This document shows, in pieces, positions 45,192-55,338 of a DNA stretch of 64,000 bases; the stretch's first letter is position 1; each line of letters opens with the position of its first letter. The notes under the pieces are model-generated. The model had not been told where the DNA came from, made no database searches, and worked only from the letters and a program-made list of their open reading frames with translations. Both the position numbers and the translations under genes were made by a program. Where the stretch lies: NCBI RefSeq assembly GCF_009674765.1, contig NZ_WKKF01000002.1:124001-188000 (forward strand). The letters run 5' to 3'. Source of the DNA: Metabacillus idriensis (lineage in GTDB: Bacteria > Bacillota > Bacilli > Bacillales > Bacillaceae).

Positions 45192-45587
45192 ATGGGATGT
45201 TTGACTGCACTGATAAAAATTCCGATTACCATCGTGATATTGGCAATAGGCTGGATGACGTTTTCTGGTTTGTTGAACCTTTTTTCTGCAAATGAGACGG
45301 GGAAGGCTTTTGCATGCGGCCTGTTTCTGGTGGTACTGGCAGCAATCCTTTACATGCTGTGGGGAAGAAAGCGATTAGAAATGAGGGAAAGAGTAAGTGA
45401 TGCAGGTTTCTTTCTGCTTATGCTATTTTCTGCAATCCTGATGGCTGTTGGCACATATAACGGTTTTGCTGAGGGCGAATGGCTGCTGGCTTCGGTTGCC
45501 GCACTTTTCTGCCTGGTAGCTGCAGCACTATGTATCGGTTCTTTTATCAGCATATTTGAAAAGAAAAAAGAAAATCACGGGGCATAA
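45192..45587 (+). CDS. Four-helix membrane protein of unknown function
   Basis: 131 residues: hydrophobic segments at about 8-28, 40-57, 72-92 and 98-120, with a basic end KKKENHG. Starts at an ATG after GAGGGGGGC. I do not recognise a family. Its stop lies in the loop of the hairpin shared with the convergent uvsE. Confidence 0.65.
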   Translation: MGCLTALIKIPITIVILAIGWMTFSGLLNLFSANETGKAFACGLFLVVLAAILYMLWGRKRLEMRERVSDAGFFLLMLFSAILMAVGTYNGFAEGEWLLASVAALFCLVAAALCIGSFISIFEKKKENHGA

Positions 45588-45597
45588 ACCCCGTGAT
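45560..45597. terminator. Terminator between the membrane protein gene and uvsE
   Basis: Perfect stem ATCACGGGG / CCCCGTGAT; minus strand continues TTTTCTTTTTTC, so it mainly serves uvsE. Confidence 0.82.
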
Positions 45598-45602
45598 CCT
45601 AT

Positions 45603-46559
45603 CTACCATCTAATCGAACCGCCGCTCAGCCTTTTTACTCCGCGAACAGCTGAGATCTCCTCAACCAGTCTTAAAGCAGCCCGGTCCTTTTGCTTTGCCT
45701 CAATCATAAAATCGCAATCCATTTCCATCTCCTTCAGTTTTTTCAGCAAGGGCATTATAAAATTCAGGTCTACATAATCAGCGTGGCTTCTGAATTCTTT
45801 TTCAGATTTAGGAGAGGAAATATGAATTTTAGGCTTGGCCTGTCTGCCTTCCCACGTTTTTGCAAACCGCACCAGCAGTTCCTCCAAATCATCTCCATCT
45901 GATTTGTTTGCATAGTAGTGATGATAGTCAAACATAAGAGGAATGCCTTCATTTTCACAGATGGCAAGCGTTTCAGAAGTTGTGTATGTTTTGTCATCAT
46001 TTTCAAGCGTCATTCGCTGCTTGATGTCCTCAGGGAGCGCTTTTATATTGCTGTAAAAACGCTCTGTCGCTGTTTCTTTATTCCCATAGGCTCCGCCGAC
46101 GTGAATGTTGATGAAACCTTCTTTTTCAAGTCCCATCCCTTTTAGCAGGTCATAATGGTACTGCATATCGATCACGGCGTTTTCCGTAATATGCGGCTTA
46201 TCGCTTGTAAACAATGTGAACTGATTTGGATGGAAGCTCGTTCTCAAACCGTTTTCCCGGACCAGTTTTCCGATTTCTTTTAATAGGTAGGAAAAAGGAG
46301 TGATAAAATCCCATTTCACATCTGGGTGAGTGGCAAGCGGCACAAGGGATGATGAAAATCGGTAAAGCTCAATTTGATGGGCAATATTGTAATGAATCAT
46401 CCGCAGAGTATGCTCTAAATTCTGTTCTGTAACTGCAAGGAGCGCTTCAGATTGAGCCTCTCCATCAAGCTTTGAATAACGGGCATACGTCAATGTTTTT
46501 GCAGGAGAGCAGTCCCAAAGGTTTAATGCATTTGAAACGTAGCCAAAACGAATAAACAT
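45603..46559 (-). CDS. uvsE: UV DNA damage endonuclease
   Basis: 318 residues (B. subtilis UvsE/YwjD about 320). TIM barrel metalloenzyme: [72 protein letters not shown]. Nicks DNA 5' to UV photoproducts; in B. subtilis it protects spores. A GAAAAGGAGCG site precedes the ATG. Confidence 0.94.
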   Translation of the reverse strand: MFIRFGYVSNALNLWDCSPAKTLTYARYSKLDGEAQSEALLAVTEQNLEHTLRMIHYNIAHQIELYRFSSSLVPLATHPDVKWDFITPFSYLLKEIGKLVRENGLRTSFHPNQFTLFTSDKPHITENAVIDMQYHYDLLKGMGLEKEGFINIHVGGAYGNKETATERFYSNIKALPEDIKQRMTLENDDKTYTTSETLAICENEGIPLMFDYHHYYANKSDGDDLEELLVRFAKTWEGRQAKPKIHISSPKSEKEFRSHADYVDLNFIMPLLKKLKEMEMDCDFMIEAKQKDRAALRLVEEISAVRGVKRLSGGSIRW

Positions 46560-46587
46560 ATGACGCTCCTTTTCCTCATGAAAATTT

Positions 46588-47790
46588 TTACAAAAAATAA
46601 GAGACTAGTGTGGCGACTGCTTCTAATCCTCTCTGTGTGATGGATCTTTCAGTGAATTTTTCATAGGTCAGCTTCACGGACCCTCTTATGTCTTCATTCA
46701 CGGTAGTCTTCACGTACTTAATAAAATCCTTATCATAAATAAGACAATTCATTTCATCGTTTAAGTAAAGGCTCCGCTTGTCAAAATTAGCAGTTCCAAT
46801 GTCGCAGAGCGTATCATCGACTACAATGACTTTTGCATGATAAAAACCATAATAATATTGATAGATTTCACAGCCCGAAAGAATCAGGGGGCCGAAGTAT
46901 GGAAAAGAGGCTTCCTTGACTAAAGGATGGTCTGCTCTCATTGGGACGAGCACTTTAATATCTACACCGCGACTCCGTGCCTTTATAAGCTCATCCTGTA
47001 TTTTTTTGCCTGGTATAAAATAAGGCGTGCAAATCATCAGCTCTTTTTGTGCCTGCTTGATGAATGATAAAAAATGACCTTCTAAGCTTTGCCCGTAGGT
47101 AGAAAGGAATTGATGTTCAATCGTCCCTTGCGAGAGGGATGGGAAGTAAGCTTGAACAGTATTAAGGTCTTCATTTGTCGCTTCATGCCAATCACGTAAA
47201 AATTGTGTTTGGAGATCCTGCACACCTTCACTTGTTACACGCAGATGATAATCCCGCCAGAAGCCAAGCTTCGGATCCTTCCCTAAATATTCTTTTCCAA
47301 TATTGAATCCTCCAGAATAACCGACCTTTCCGTCAATCACCGTAATCTTACGGTGATTGCGTGCCTGAAGAGTGTAAAAAAAGTAAGGCGGTGAAGGATT
47401 ATGTGTATACGAAAAAGAAACTCCGCTCTTTTTTAATTCTGTTATTTTCGCTTTTTCAAGTGATTTGCTGCCGACGTAATCCAGAAGAAGCCGGACTTCA
47501 ATCCCCTGTTCTGCTTTTTTCATGAGAAGGGCAAGAAATTCATCGCTGTCAGGATCATTTTTTACAATATAAAATAACACATGGATCGAATGTGTGCTAT
47601 TTTCAATGTCCTCAAACAATCTTTCATAAAAGCGTTCACCCACAATAAATAGTTCAATATCACTTTTTCTCAGAGGGTATTTCAGTTCATTTAATTTGCT
47701 GAGGTGTTTTTTTCTGCCAAAAAAATAGTCGAGCCGCAGCCAAACAAAGAATATCAATGCAATTATTCCTATTAGTAACATGCTGTTCAA
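46588..47790 (-). CDS. clsB: Cardiolipin synthase (YwjE/ClsB type)
   Basis: 400 residues. One N-terminal membrane helix (about 3-20), then two phospholipase D domains with HxK motifs in [16 protein letters not shown] and [24 protein letters not shown]. subtilis ClsB (YwjE) has the same architecture and neighbours. TTG 47790 has GGAGG 7 bases upstream, so it is preferred over the ATG three codons later. 28 bases separate it from uvsE, so they may be co-transcribed. Confidence 0.92.
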   Translation of the reverse strand: MNSMLLIGIIALIFFVWLRLDYFFGRKKHLSKLNELKYPLRKSDIELFIVGERFYERLFEDIENSTHSIHVLFYIVKNDPDSDEFLALLMKKAEQGIEVRLLLDYVGSKSLEKAKITELKKSGVSFSYTHNPSPPYFFYTLQARNHRKITVIDGKVGYSGGFNIGKEYLGKDPKLGFWRDYHLRVTSEGVQDLQTQFLRDWHEATNEDLNTVQAYFPSLSQGTIEHQFLSTYGQSLEGHFLSFIKQAQKELMICTPYFIPGKKIQDELIKARSRGVDIKVLVPMRADHPLVKEASFPYFGPLILSGCEIYQYYYGFYHAKVIVVDDTLCDIGTANFDKRSLYLNDEMNCLIYDKDFIKYVKTTVNEDIRGSVKLTYEKFTERSITQRGLEAVATLVSYFL

Positions 47791-47868
47791 CGTAAGCCCT
47801 CCTTATTGCTCCTGATCATCTAACTATTATGTTTTACGTCAGGATGAAAAATTATCAGCATAAAATCA

Positions 47869-47897
47869 TTGACTGAATGCTCATTCATTATTATCAT
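47869..47897 (+). promoter_or_regulatory. fadF operon promoter with FadR-like operator
   Basis: TTGACT (47869-47874), 17 bases, TATCAT (47892-47897). The palindrome TGAATGC/TCATTCA (47874-47887) fills the spacer; it matches the TGAATGA..TCATTCA pattern of B. subtilis FadR. Confidence 0.75.
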
Positions 47898-47993
47898 GTA
47901 AATATAGGGTAAGATTCAGAAAATTACATGGATTTTAATTTTTTTGAATGATGGGGCAATGGGAGAATTCATCACAGAAACGGGGGAGACAAG

Positions 47994-50105
47994 ATGGAAG
48001 CACTGTTATGGATCAATTTTGCTGCATTTATACTTGTAACCGCTTACGGTGCAAGTTTGTTTATTTACTTGATCCGTTCAAGAATGGCATACATCAAGCT
48101 CGGGAAGAAAACAGAGTTTGATCAGCAATTAAATGAAAGACTGAAGAACATTATGGTCAATGTTTTCGGTCAAAAGAAGCTCCTTAAGGATAAAAAGAGC
48201 GGCATCATGCATGTGATGTTCTTTTACGGGTTTATCCTTGTACAGTTTGGAGCACTTGATTTTATTATTAAAGGCTTATTGCCAGACAAGCATCTTCCGC
48301 TTGGACCGCTTTATCCGGGCTTCACTTTCTTTCAGGAAATCGTCACTTTGATGATCCTGGTTGCGGTTGTTTGGGCTTTTTACCGCAGGTACATTGAGAA
48401 GCTTGTGCGGTTAAAGAAAAACTTTAAAGCCGGGCTTGTTTTAATCTTTATCGGCGGCCTGATGCTGTCCGTTCTGCTTGGCAACGGAATGAACTTAATC
48501 TGGCACAATCATGAACTAACATGGACAGAACCGATTGCCTCAAGCTTCGCCTATCTGCTGAGCTTTGTCGGCGAAACTGGTGCGGCCGTTATCTTCTACG
48601 TTTCATGGTGGGTGCATTTGCTTATTCTTTTAACATTCTTGGTTTATGTGCCTCAATCAAAGCATGCTCACTTGCTTGCGGGTCCGGCGAATGTTTACTT
48701 CGGCCGTCTTTCAAACCCTGGAAAACTTGAGAAGATTGATTTTGAGGACGAGTCACAGGAAACATTCGGTGTTGGAAAAATTGAAGATTTCAAACAAACA
48801 CAGCTGATAGATTTATATGCATGTGTCGAATGCGGACGCTGTACGAATATGTGTCCTGCAACCGGAACAGGCAAAATGCTTTCTCCGATGGATTTAATTT
48901 TGAGACTGCGCGATCATTTAACGGAAAAAGGGGCAGCTGTAACGTCCATGTCTCCATGGGTGCCAACGTACGCTTTTTCCGGCACTAAGGGCAATCAGCT
49001 TGCAGCTGTGGCATCAGGTCAGGGTTCTCAGGAAGCAGCTGCCGCGCTTGAATATAATCCAAGCCTGATCGGCGAAATCATCACAGAAGAAGAAATCTGG
49101 GCGTGTACGACATGCCGCAACTGTGAAGATCAGTGCCCGGTTATGAATGAGCATGTAGACAAAATCATTGATATGCGACGTTATCTAGTTTTGACAGAAG
49201 GTAAAATGGATCCGGATGCACAGCGTGCGATGACAAACATTGAGCGCCAGGGAAATCCATGGGGCCTTAACCGAAAAGAGCGTGAAGACTGGCGCGAGGC
49301 GCGCGACGACGTTCATGTTCCAACTGTAAAAGAAATGAGTAAAGCAGGCGAGGAGTTTGAGTACCTGTTCTGGGTAGGCTCAATGGGATCGTACGATAAC
49401 CGCAGCCAAAAAATCGCGTTATCTTTTGCGAAGCTTTTAAATGAAGCCGGAGTGAAATTCGCGATCCTTGGAAACAAGGAAAAGAACTCGGGAGACACGC
49501 CTCGCCGCCTTGGAAACGAATTTTTATTCCAGGAGCTTGCAACGAAAAATATTGATGAATTCCAGAAAAATGAGATCAAGAAAATCGTCACGATTGATCC
49601 TCATGCGTACAACATTTTCAAAAATGAATATCCTGATTTTGGGCTCGAGGCAGAAGTGTACCATCATACTGAACTTCTTGCCCAGCTTGTAGAAGAAGGA
49701 AGACTTGTTCCTAAATTTGAAGTGAACGAGACCATTACCTTCCATGACTCCTGCTACTTGGGACGCTACAACGAAGTATATGAACCGCCGCGCGAAATTC
49801 TGAAGTCCATTCCTGGAGTTAAGCTTGTAGAAATGACCCGCAACCGTGAAACGGGAATGTGCTGCGGAGCAGGCGGAGGACTCATGTGGATGGAAGAAGA
49901 TGCCGGTTCACGGGTAAACGTGGCAAGAACAAACCAGGCGCTTGAAGTGAACCCGACAGTCATCAGTTCAGGCTGTCCGTACTGCTTAACGATGCTGAGT
50001 GACGGAACGAAAGCAAAAGAGGTTGAAGAAACCGTCAGCACGTATGACGTAGCAGAGCTGCTTGAAAAAGCGGTGCTGGGAGATAAAAAAGAGAGCGTTG
50101 CTTAA
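47994..50105 (+). CDS. fadF: Fe-S membrane reductase FadF (acyl-CoA dehydrogenase electron acceptor)
   Basis: 703 residues, as in B. subtilis YwjF/FadF. About six N-terminal membrane helices (residues 1-230), then two [4Fe-4S] motifs CVECGRCTNMCP and CTTCRNCEDQCP, and heterodisulfide-reductase-like CCG regions (HDSCYLGRYNEVY, MCCGAGGGLMW). Likely passes electrons from acyl-CoA dehydrogenase/ETF to quinone. GGGGGAG precedes the ATG. First gene of the beta-oxidation operon. Confidence 0.93.
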   Translation: MEALLWINFAAFILVTAYGASLFIYLIRSRMAYIKLGKKTEFDQQLNERLKNIMVNVFGQKKLLKDKKSGIMHVMFFYGFILVQFGALDFIIKGLLPDKHLPLGPLYPGFTFFQEIVTLMILVAVVWAFYRRYIEKLVRLKKNFKAGLVLIFIGGLMLSVLLGNGMNLIWHNHELTWTEPIASSFAYLLSFVGETGAAVIFYVSWWVHLLILLTFLVYVPQSKHAHLLAGPANVYFGRLSNPGKLEKIDFEDESQETFGVGKIEDFKQTQLIDLYACVECGRCTNMCPATGTGKMLSPMDLILRLRDHLTEKGAAVTSMSPWVPTYAFSGTKGNQLAAVASGQGSQEAAAALEYNPSLIGEIITEEEIWACTTCRNCEDQCPVMNEHVDKIIDMRRYLVLTEGKMDPDAQRAMTNIERQGNPWGLNRKEREDWREARDDVHVPTVKEMSKAGEEFEYLFWVGSMGSYDNRSQKIALSFAKLLNEAGVKFAILGNKEKNSGDTPRRLGNEFLFQELATKNIDEFQKNEIKKIVTIDPHAYNIFKNEYPDFGLEAEVYHHTELLAQLVEEGRLVPKFEVNETITFHDSCYLGRYNEVYEPPREILKSIPGVKLVEMTRNRETGMCCGAGGGLMWMEEDAGSRVNVARTNQALEVNPTVISSGCPYCLTMLSDGTKAKEVEETVSTYDVAELLEKAVLGDKKESVA

Positions 50106-50195
50106 AAGGAATTTCAGCATAAATGAAGAATGAAAGAGATAGACATATAGGAGGGTGAAGCGGATTTCGTTTCACCTTCTTCCCTGGAAGTAATC

Positions 50196-50209
50196 TGAGC
50201 GAGCGTTCA
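50196..50209. promoter_or_regulatory. Second TetR/FadR-like palindrome, before the thiolase gene
   Basis: TGAGCGA/GCGTTCA, one base short of a perfect palindrome, 50 bases before the thiolase start. A hairpin GGTGAA-CG-CG-TTCACC lies at 50155-50176 just upstream. No clear promoter pair was found with it. Confidence 0.4.
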
Positions 50210-50258
50210 ATCGGAATTTTGTAACCGTTTTCTTATAAAAGATTTGAGGGGATGACGA

Positions 50259-51440
50259 ATGATGAATCGAACTGTAATCGTAAGCGGTGTTAGAACACCA
50301 TTTGGAAAATTCGGGGGCGGACTCAGCTCTCTTACAGCGTCTGAGCTCGGAGGAATCGCTATTAAAGAAGCCTTGAAGCGTGCAAAAGTAAACGCAGAAG
50401 AGGTGGATGAAGTGATTATGGGTTCTGTTCTGCAAGGCGGTCAAGGGCAAATTCCTTCCCGTCAGGCTGCAAGACATGCGGACATTCCCTGGAGCGTAAA
50501 AACAGAAACGATTAACAAAGTATGTGCGTCAGGAATGAGAAGTGTCACGCTTGCTGATCAAATTATCCGTGCCGGCGACGAAGAGGTCATAGTAGCAGGC
50601 GGAATGGAATCAATGAGCAATGCTCCGTACATCATGCCTAAAGCAAGATGGGGACTGCGCATGGGAGATGCCAAGGTTCAGGATTTAATGGTTCATGATG
50701 GTCTTACATGCAGCTTTACAGGGGTTCACATGGGCACGTACGGAAATGAAACAGCATCAGATTTAGACATTTCAAGAGAAGCACAGGACGCGTGGGCGCT
50801 AAGAAGTCACAAGCTTACAGTTGAAGCGATCGAATCAGGGAAATTAGGCGAAGAAATCGTCAGTGTGGAGATTCCGCAGCGTAAAGGCGATCCGCTTAAA
50901 ATAGAGCACGATGAAGCACCGAGAAAAGACACATCGATTGAAAGACTGTCTAAATTAAAACCAGTTTTTAATCAAGCAGGCACCATTACGGCAGGAAATG
51001 CACCTGGTGTCAATGACGGCGCGGGAGCTCTTGTGCTGATGAGCGAAAAGCGTGCTATACAAGAAGGAAAGCAGCCGATTGCGGCGATCATCGGCCATAC
51101 ATCCATTGCGCTTGAAGCAAAGGACTTTCCGAAAACACCAGGACTTGTCATTCTTGAGCTTTTGAAAAAAACGGGTAAGAGGCTCGAAGAAATCGATCTG
51201 TTCGAAATTAATGAGGCATTTTCAGCGGTCGCTTTAGCAAGCAATCAGCTGGCAGGACTCCATCCTGAAAAAGTAAATGTAAACGGCGGAGCCGTTGCAC
51301 TCGGACATCCGATTGGAGCAAGCGGGGCAAGAATCATTATTACATTAATTCATGAGCTGAAAAGACGCGGCGGCGGAATCGGCATTGCGGCTATCTGCAG
51401 CGGCGGAGGCCAGGGCGACGCAATCATGGTTGAAGTATAA
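50259..51440 (+). CDS. Acetyl-CoA C-acyltransferase (thiolase)
   Basis: 393 residues. Catalytic Cys89 in INKVCASGMRS, His in GGAVALGHPIGASGARI and Cys in AAICSGGGQGDA. Last step of beta-oxidation (thiolysis) or acetoacetyl-CoA turnover; the Bacillus paralogues MmgA, FadA and YhfS are alternatives. GAGGGGATGACGA precedes the ATG pair at 50259/50262. Followed by the other beta-oxidation genes. Confidence 0.93.
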   Translation: MMNRTVIVSGVRTPFGKFGGGLSSLTASELGGIAIKEALKRAKVNAEEVDEVIMGSVLQGGQGQIPSRQAARHADIPWSVKTETINKVCASGMRSVTLADQIIRAGDEEVIVAGGMESMSNAPYIMPKARWGLRMGDAKVQDLMVHDGLTCSFTGVHMGTYGNETASDLDISREAQDAWALRSHKLTVEAIESGKLGEEIVSVEIPQRKGDPLKIEHDEAPRKDTSIERLSKLKPVFNQAGTITAGNAPGVNDGAGALVLMSEKRAIQEGKQPIAAIIGHTSIALEAKDFPKTPGLVILELLKKTGKRLEEIDLFEINEAFSAVALASNQLAGLHPEKVNVNGGAVALGHPIGASGARIIITLIHELKRRGGGIGIAAICSGGGQGDAIMVEV

Positions 51441-51467
51441 GCTTTAAAACGAACAAGGGGGATGGAC

Positions 51468-52322
51468 ATGAGTATTCAAAACGTAATGGTTATCGGGGCA
51501 GGTCAAATGGGATCAGGCATTGCACAGGTATGTGCAATGGCAGGCTACAAGGTTTACTTGAATGATTTAAAAGAAGAATTCGTTCAAAAGGGATTCGCGG
51601 CGATTAATAAAAATCTTCAAAGACAAGTAGATAAAGAAAAAATGACAGCTGAACAAAAACAGGAAATCTTAAGCAGACTGACAGCTTCAACAGATCTTCA
51701 GGATGCCGCTCAGACGGATTTAGTGATTGAGGCAGCTGTTGAAAATATGAAAATCAAATCAGACATTTTTGCAAAGCTTGATGAGATTACACCAGAGCAA
51801 ACCATTCTTGCAACAAATACTTCTTCTTTGCCGATTACAGAAATCGCAGCAGCAACAAAGCGTCCTGAAAAGGTAATCGGCATGCACTTTATGAATCCGG
51901 TGCCAGTGATGAAGCTGGTTGAAATTATCCGCGGTCTCGCAACAAGCGATGAAGTGTATCAGGCGATTGAAGATATGACGAAAACATTGAAAAAAGTCCC
52001 GGTTGAAGTGAATGATTTTCCTGGCTTTGTTTCAAACCGTATCCTCATGCCGATGATCAATGAAGCCATCTACACTCTGTACGAAGGGGTTGCAGAGAAA
52101 GAAGCGATTGATGAAGTGATGAAGCTCGGAATGAATCATCCGATGGGACCGCTCACTCTTGCTGACTTTATCGGTCTTGATACGTGTCTTTATATTATGG
52201 AAACGCTGCACGAAGGCTTTGGCGACGATAAATACCGCCCATGCCCGCTTCTCAGAAAATATGTGAAAGCAGGATGGCTCGGCCGCAAAACAGGCAGAGG
52301 TTTTTATTCATACGAGGGATAA
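51468..52322 (+). CDS. 3-hydroxybutyryl-CoA dehydrogenase
   Basis: 284 residues. NAD-binding [18 protein letters not shown], the family signature [17 protein letters not shown] and the C-terminal [27 protein letters not shown]. Oxidises (S)-3-hydroxyacyl-CoA. ATG 51468 fits the AAGGGGG site; the ATG at 51462 is too near. Next gene after 24 bases. Confidence 0.93.
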   Translation: MSIQNVMVIGAGQMGSGIAQVCAMAGYKVYLNDLKEEFVQKGFAAINKNLQRQVDKEKMTAEQKQEILSRLTASTDLQDAAQTDLVIEAAVENMKIKSDIFAKLDEITPEQTILATNTSSLPITEIAAATKRPEKVIGMHFMNPVPVMKLVEIIRGLATSDEVYQAIEDMTKTLKKVPVEVNDFPGFVSNRILMPMINEAIYTLYEGVAEKEAIDEVMKLGMNHPMGPLTLADFIGLDTCLYIMETLHEGFGDDKYRPCPLLRKYVKAGWLGRKTGRGFYSYEG

Positions 52323-52346
52323 TCAGACATCACAGGGGGACGGAAC

Positions 52347-53483
52347 ATGAATATTCGCTTCACAGAAGAGCAGGAAATGATGAGGAAGATGGTTCGGGAT
52401 TTTGCTCAAACAGAAATTGAGCCGTATGTTGCAAAAATGGAGAAGGGGGAATTTCCAAGAGTGATTCTCCGTAAAATGGGCTCACTTGGTTTAATGGGGA
52501 TTCCAATTCCTGAGCAATACGGGGGAGCAGGTATGGATTTTACCTCTTACATTATCGCCATCCATGAGCTTTCAAAAGTAAGCGCGACAGTCGGAGTAAT
52601 ATTAAGCGTTCATACTTCAGTCGGCACAAATCCAATTCTTTATTTTGGAACAGAAGAGCAGAAAAAGAAGTATATTCCAAAGCTTGCAAGCGGCGAATAC
52701 TTAGGGGCCTTCTGCTTAACAGAGCCGGGATCAGGATCTGATGCAGGCAGCTTAAGAACAAAAGCTGTAAAAAAAGACGGCAAATACATTTTGAATGGAT
52801 CAAAGGTATTTATCACAAATGGCGGAGAGGCAGACACATATATTGTGTTTGCGTCAACAAATCCCGGCGCTGGCACAAGGGGTATTTCAGCATTTGTGGT
52901 TGAAAAGAATACGAAGGGTCTTGTGATTGGGAAAGACGAGCACAAAATGGGTCTTAACGGTTCACGGACTGTCGAACTTTCCTTTGAAGGTGCAGAGGTT
53001 CCATTTGAAAATCTTCTTGGGGAAGAAGGAGACGGGTTTAAAATTGCCATGGCCAATCTGGATGTGGGGAGAATTGGAATTGCTGCCCAGTCACTCGGCA
53101 TCGCCCAGGCGGCACTTGAGCACTCCATCAACTATGCACAAGACCGTTTTCAATTCGGCAAGCCAATCTCTGCTCAGCAGGGAATCGGCTTTAAACTGGC
53201 AGACATGGCAACAAGTGTTGAATCCTCTGAACTCCTGACATACAGAGCCGCTTTCTTGAGGCAGAACGGACTTCCTTGCGGAAAAGAAGCGTCCATGGCT
53301 AAGCTGTTTGCTTCAAAAACAGCCATGGAGGTTGCCACAGAAGCGATTCAAGTATACGGCGGCTATGGCTATACAAAAGATTATCCGGTTGAACGCTACT
53401 TCAGGGATGCAAAAGTGTGCGAGATTTACGAAGGAACAAGCGAGATTCAAAGAATCGTCATCAGCAAACATGTCTTAAATTAA
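52347..53483 (+). CDS. Acyl-CoA dehydrogenase (first of two)
   Basis: 378 residues. FAD-binding [16 protein letters not shown], catalytic Glu in CEIYEGTSEIQRIV, and FQFGKPISAQQ. Chain-length preference cannot be read from sequence; with IcmF in the operon, short or branched acyl-CoAs are likely. AGGGGGACGG precedes the ATG. Similar to B. subtilis AcdA/MmgC. Confidence 0.93.
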   Translation: MNIRFTEEQEMMRKMVRDFAQTEIEPYVAKMEKGEFPRVILRKMGSLGLMGIPIPEQYGGAGMDFTSYIIAIHELSKVSATVGVILSVHTSVGTNPILYFGTEEQKKKYIPKLASGEYLGAFCLTEPGSGSDAGSLRTKAVKKDGKYILNGSKVFITNGGEADTYIVFASTNPGAGTRGISAFVVEKNTKGLVIGKDEHKMGLNGSRTVELSFEGAEVPFENLLGEEGDGFKIAMANLDVGRIGIAAQSLGIAQAALEHSINYAQDRFQFGKPISAQQGIGFKLADMATSVESSELLTYRAAFLRQNGLPCGKEASMAKLFASKTAMEVATEAIQVYGGYGYTKDYPVERYFRDAKVCEIYEGTSEIQRIVISKHVLN

Positions 53484-53503
53484 AACAATGGGGGATGAAA
53501 TAG

Positions 53504-54643
53504 ATGTTTTTTAAACTATCAGATGAGCATGAAATGATCCGGAAAATGGTAAGAGACTTCGCTAAAAATGAAGTAGAGCCGACAGCTGCAGAGCGCGATG
53601 AAGAAGAACGTTTTGACCGCGAACTTTTCGACAAAATGGCAGAGCTTGGCTTAACGGGTATTCCGTGGCCGGAAGAATACGGCGGCATCGGCAGCGACTA
53701 CTTGGCATATGTCATTGCGGTTGAAGAGCTTTCAAGAGTGTGTGCATCAATCGGGGTTACCTTATCTGCCCATACATCACTTGCGGGCTGGCCTGTCTAC
53801 AAATTCGGCACAGAAGAGCAAAAGCAGAAGTATTTGAAGCCAATGGCACAGGGCGAAAAAATTGGCGCTTATGGATTAACTGAGCCAGGATCAGGTTCTG
53901 ACGCAGGCGGCATGAGAACAAATGCTAAATTAAACGGCGACCATTACGTTCTTAATGGCTCCAAGATTTTCATCACAAACGGCGGAATTGCGGATACGTA
54001 TATTGTGTTTGCTGTAACGGATCCTGAAAGCAAGCATAAAGGCACAAGTGCATTTATCGTTGAAAAAGACTTCAAAGGCTTCTCTGTGGGCAAAAAAGAA
54101 AGCAAGCTCGGCATTCGTTCCTCTCCGACAACAGAAATCATCTTTGAAGATTGCATCGTGCCAAAAGAAAATCTTCTTGGCCAAGAAGGAGAAGGCTTTA
54201 AAATCGCCATGATGACACTTGATGGCGGCCGTAACGGGATTGCTGCTCAAGCAGTCGGAATCGCCCAAGGCGCTCTTGACGCTTCTGTTGCTTATGCGAA
54301 AGAACGCCAGCAATTCGGAAAACCAATTGCGATGCAGCAGGGTATTGGCTTTAAATTGGCTGATATGGCTACAACGGTTGAAGCATCCCGTCTCTTAACC
54401 TATCAGGCTGCATGGCTTGAATCAGAAGGACTTCCTTATGGAAAAGAATCAGCCATGTCCAAGCTTTTTGCAGGGGATACGGCAATGAAGGTGACAACAG
54501 AAGCTGTACAGGTATTCGGCGGCTACGGCTACACGAAAGATTACCCGGTAGAACGGTACATGAGGGATGCAAAAATTACACAAATCTATGAGGGAACGCA
54601 GGAGATTCAAAGACTGGTTATCTCAAGAATGATTACAAAATAA
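53504..54643 (+). CDS. Acyl-CoA dehydrogenase (second of two)
   Basis: 379 residues, clearly paralogous to the preceding protein with the same [10 protein letters not shown] and [12 protein letters not shown] motifs and [19 protein letters not shown]. Two copies probably handle different acyl chains. GGGGGATG is 8 bases before the ATG. Confidence 0.93.
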   Translation: MFFKLSDEHEMIRKMVRDFAKNEVEPTAAERDEEERFDRELFDKMAELGLTGIPWPEEYGGIGSDYLAYVIAVEELSRVCASIGVTLSAHTSLAGWPVYKFGTEEQKQKYLKPMAQGEKIGAYGLTEPGSGSDAGGMRTNAKLNGDHYVLNGSKIFITNGGIADTYIVFAVTDPESKHKGTSAFIVEKDFKGFSVGKKESKLGIRSSPTTEIIFEDCIVPKENLLGQEGEGFKIAMMTLDGGRNGIAAQAVGIAQGALDASVAYAKERQQFGKPIAMQQGIGFKLADMATTVEASRLLTYQAAWLESEGLPYGKESAMSKLFAGDTAMKVTTEAVQVFGGYGYTKDYPVERYMRDAKITQIYEGTQEIQRLVISRMITK

Positions 54644-54674
54644 GCGGAGAATTCAAACAGGGAGGCGGTGGAAA

Positions 54675-55313
54675 ATGACGAAACGTGAAGTGCATGCTTC
54701 TGTCAAAGATGAGCGGCTTGTTCAAAAACGGCGTGACCAGATGATTAAAGGTGCGGTAAATCTCTTTAAGCAAAAAGGATTCCACCGCACCACCACCAGG
54801 GAAATTGCCAAGGCGGCCGGCTTCAGCATCGGCACGCTGTATGAATACATCAGACAAAAGGAAGATGTGCTGTATCTTGTCTGTGACACGATCTATGACC
54901 AGGTTCGCGACAGACTGGAGAAAGACATTGATCTTAAACAGGGGACAATTGAAAGCTTAAAGGTTGCTATTGCCAACTACTTCAAAGTGGTCGATGAAAT
55001 GCAGGATGAGGTGCTTGTCATGTATCAGGAGGCAAAGTCACTGTCGCGTGACGCTCTCCCGTACGTCCTGCAAAAAGAAATCGAAATGGTCGGGATGTTT
55101 GAAAAAGTGATTGAAGGCTGCGTGGATAAAGGGGAAATCTCGCTTTCTTCAAGAGAGCGGGAACTATTGGCACACAATATATTCGTTCAGGGTCAAATGT
55201 GGGGCTTCAGAAGATGGGCCCTGCAAAGAAATTACACTATAGATGAGTATATAGAAGTACAGACGAAATTGATCCTTCAAGGAGTAGAGAAAAACGGGAA
55301 TCAAACGAAATAA
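54675..55313 (+). CDS. TetR-family regulator (FadR-like) of the acyl-CoA operon
   Basis: 212 residues. Tet[51 protein letters not shown]. Encoded inside the operon, so it is the best candidate for binding TGAATGC/TCATTCA before fadF, with acyl-CoA as inducer (by analogy with FadR). GGGAGGCGG precedes the ATG. Whether it is the true FadR orthologue is uncertain because B. subtilis fadR sits elsewhere. Confidence 0.85.
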   Translation: MTKREVHASVKDERLVQKRRDQMIKGAVNLFKQKGFHRTTTREIAKAAGFSIGTLYEYIRQKEDVLYLVCDTIYDQVRDRLEKDIDLKQGTIESLKVAIANYFKVVDEMQDEVLVMYQEAKSLSRDALPYVLQKEIEMVGMFEKVIEGCVDKGEISLSSRERELLAHNIFVQGQMWGFRRWALQRNYTIDEYIEVQTKLILQGVEKNGNQTK

Positions 55314-55338
55314 CGAGAGCAAAGGGGATGCGGGACGT

